From positions 1-6,239 of the forward strand of contig DAHWHT010000143.1 in NCBI GenBank assembly GCA_027335515.1: a stretch of DNA of 6,239 bases, in the 5' to 3' direction. This document shows, one piece after another, positions 5,282-6,239 of the stretch. Made by a program: the position numbers and the translations under genes. This stretch comes from Clostridia bacterium (GTDB lineage: Bacteria; Bacillota_E; RBS10-35; JAJYVN01). The notes beneath the pieces are model-generated. The model saw nothing but the letters and a program-made list of their open reading frames with translations. It had not been told where the DNA came from and did no database searches. How positions within the stretch are numbered: the stretch's first letter is position 1; the number at the start of each line of letters is the position of its first letter.

Positions 5282-6239
5282 ATGGCGTTGGAGGACGCGG
5301 ACCCGCACCATCCCGCCGTCTGCCTGCTCCTCCACCCCCAGGCCACGGGGCTCACGGCGTCCGCGGATTGGGCCGACGTCTGCGACCTGCTTGGCAGGGA
5401 GGGCCCTCTCCGTCTCCAGGCAGGACGCGGGGTGGTCACCATCGACCCGGACCCCCTGGCGGCCAATCGCCCGAGCCCCGCGGCGCTGCGGGCGATCCAG
5501 GAACGCGGCCCCTGGGCCGTGTGCACCCCACAAACGGCGGCCGTCGGCTGGCCTGTGGCCGCCCCGGAAAGCTGGAAAGGGCTTACGCAGCGGATTCTCG
5601 GCGGGGCGGAGGTCTCCCAGGCGCATACGGAATTGGTGGATGCGGCGACCGACGTCTGGCTGCGCCCCGGGTTCGAAACGCTGATGTCGCTCCAACAACT
5701 TCGGTTCACACCGTTCCCCCACCAGATCGCGGCCGCGACCACGGTGCTCCGGCGCATGCACGGCCGGGCCCTGCTGGCCGATGAGGTCGGCCTGGGCAAG
5801 ACGATTGAGGCGGCCCTCATCCTCACGGAGTTGTATCTGCGCCGCCAGGCATCGCGCACCTTGATCCTGGTGCCCTCGGGTCTGGTCGGCCAGTGGGCGG
5901 AGGAACTCGATCGCAAATTTGCCCTGCCCTGTCAGGTCCACGGCAGTCCCAGCTGGCAATCCGCTGCCGATCCCTGGGCCGCACCGATCGTGCTGGCCTC
6001 TCTGGCCGCCGCCCGCCGCGGCCCCCACAGCGCCGCCGCAGCCGCGGTGCCATGGGACTTGGTGATTGTGGATGAGGCACATCGGCTGAAGAACCCACGC
6101 AGCGTCTCGGCGCAACTCGTCAAGTCGCTGCAGACCCGCTACCTCCTGCTGTTGACCGCCACGCCGGTTGAAAACCGCCTGGACGAGCTTTACCACCTGG
6201 TCAATCTGCTGCAGCCCGGACACCTCGGCACCCCCACGC
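5282..6239 (+). CDS. SNF2-family (RapA-like) DEAD/DEAH ATPase, N-terminal part, runs off the window
   Basis: The 319 visible residues hold an N-terminal region and most of the first RecA-like lobe of a SNF2 translocase, an ATP-driven motor that moves on double-stranded DNA and remodels bound proteins. Seen: a Q-like entry FTPFPHQIAAA at about 142-152, Walker A in LLADEVGLGKTIEA (D167 to T174, K173 binding phosphate), motif Ia in LILVPSGLVGQW, Walker B DEAH at 264-267 within VIVDEAHRLKNP, and motif III TATPVENRLDELY starting at T292. The ADEVGLGKTIEA form and the ENRLDELYHLVNLL stretch are typical of the RapA/HepA-like branch rather than eukaryotic-type remodelers. Residues 1-140 match nothing I recognise and include WLRPGFETLMSLQQLR just before the motor. 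The second lobe and C-terminus lie beyond the window. It follows the U32-like gene on the same strand after 429 bp. A role in transcription recycling, repair or phage defence (DISARM DrmD is a related SNF2 protein) cannot be decided here. Confidence 0.9.
   Translation, partial: MALEDADPHHPAVCLLLHPQATGLTASADWADVCDLLGREGPLRLQAGRGVVTIDPDPLAANRPSPAALRAIQERGPWAVCTPQTAAVGWPVAAPESWKGLTQRILGGAEVSQAHTELVDAATDVWLRPGFETLMSLQQLRFTPFPHQIAAATTVLRRMHGRALLADEVGLGKTIEAALILTELYLRRQASRTLILVPSGLVGQWAEELDRKFALPCQVHGSPSWQSAADPWAAPIVLASLAAARRGPHSAAAAAVPWDLVIVDEAHRLKNPRSVSAQLVKSLQTRYLLLLTATPVENRLDELYHLVNLLQPGHLGTPT

Noticed and set aside
4134..5684. A 516-codon plus-strand open frame overlapping the U32-like and SNF2 genes
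   Set aside because: Its translation is rich in Thr, Pro, Arg and Ser without domain patterns, and it is out of frame with both recognised genes.
4741..5916. A 391-codon minus-strand open frame across the 4853-5281 gap
   Set aside because: It covers the antisense of SNF2 motifs and has an Arg/Gly/Ser-rich low-order translation. It is a shadow of GC-rich sequence.
2618..6223. A 1201-codon open frame on the minus strand opposite the three plus-strand genes
   Set aside because: It runs antisense through three genes with clear family motifs. Long stop-free antisense frames are common in DNA with high G/C at third positions, and the translation shows no family pattern.
5282..6239. DISARM defence locus, suggested by the SNF2 protein
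   Set aside because: Only a SNF2 motor is present. No DrmA, DrmB, phospholipase D-like DrmC or methyltransferase is seen in the window.

Overview
This is a GC-rich bacterial window (roughly two thirds G+C or more by eye). Its coding frames strongly prefer G or C at the third codon position, two genes start with GTG, and the ribosome binding sites are G-runs (GGGGGGAGGG, GGGGGGAA, GGGGGAA, GGAAGGGG). The gene content does not fix the phylum. A high-GC Bacillota lineage or an actinobacterium-like organism would both fit, and this is only an inference.

Layout: two genes lie on the minus strand at the left. Positions 1-474 hold the N-terminal part of an extended short-chain dehydrogenase/reductase (NAD-dependent sugar epimerase/dehydratase type), cut by the window edge. 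Upstream of it, 601-1248 encodes a small diguanylate cyclase with an N-terminal helix-turn-helix and a C-terminal GGDEF domain with an intact I-site. A 511-bp region without a convincing gene (1249-1759) separates these from a plus-strand series. That series is a 604-residue protein related to the XPB/Ssl2 helicase-associated domain family without a motor (1760-3574), a 381-residue U32 peptidase-like protein rich in cysteines (3707-4852), a 429-bp gap (4853-5281), and the first 319 residues of a SNF2-family ATPase of the RapA-like type (5282 to the end).

How they may work together: the helicase-associated protein and the U32-like protein are 132 bp apart and probably co-transcribed. The SNF2 ATPase follows on the same strand but after a longer gap, so it may have its own promoter. 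A motorless helicase-associated protein close to a SNF2 motor suggests a DNA or RNA transaction module, but nothing here proves it. The U32-like protein probably carries an iron-sulfur cluster, as other U32 proteins do. The left-hand genes (c-di-GMP signalling and nucleotide-sugar metabolism) are compatible with surface polysaccharide control, but they are not tightly coupled.

No tRNA, rRNA, CRISPR array, insertion sequence or complete defence locus was recognised. The two gene-poor stretches contain small palindromes and one imperfect direct repeat, but no clear promoter or T-tract terminator.
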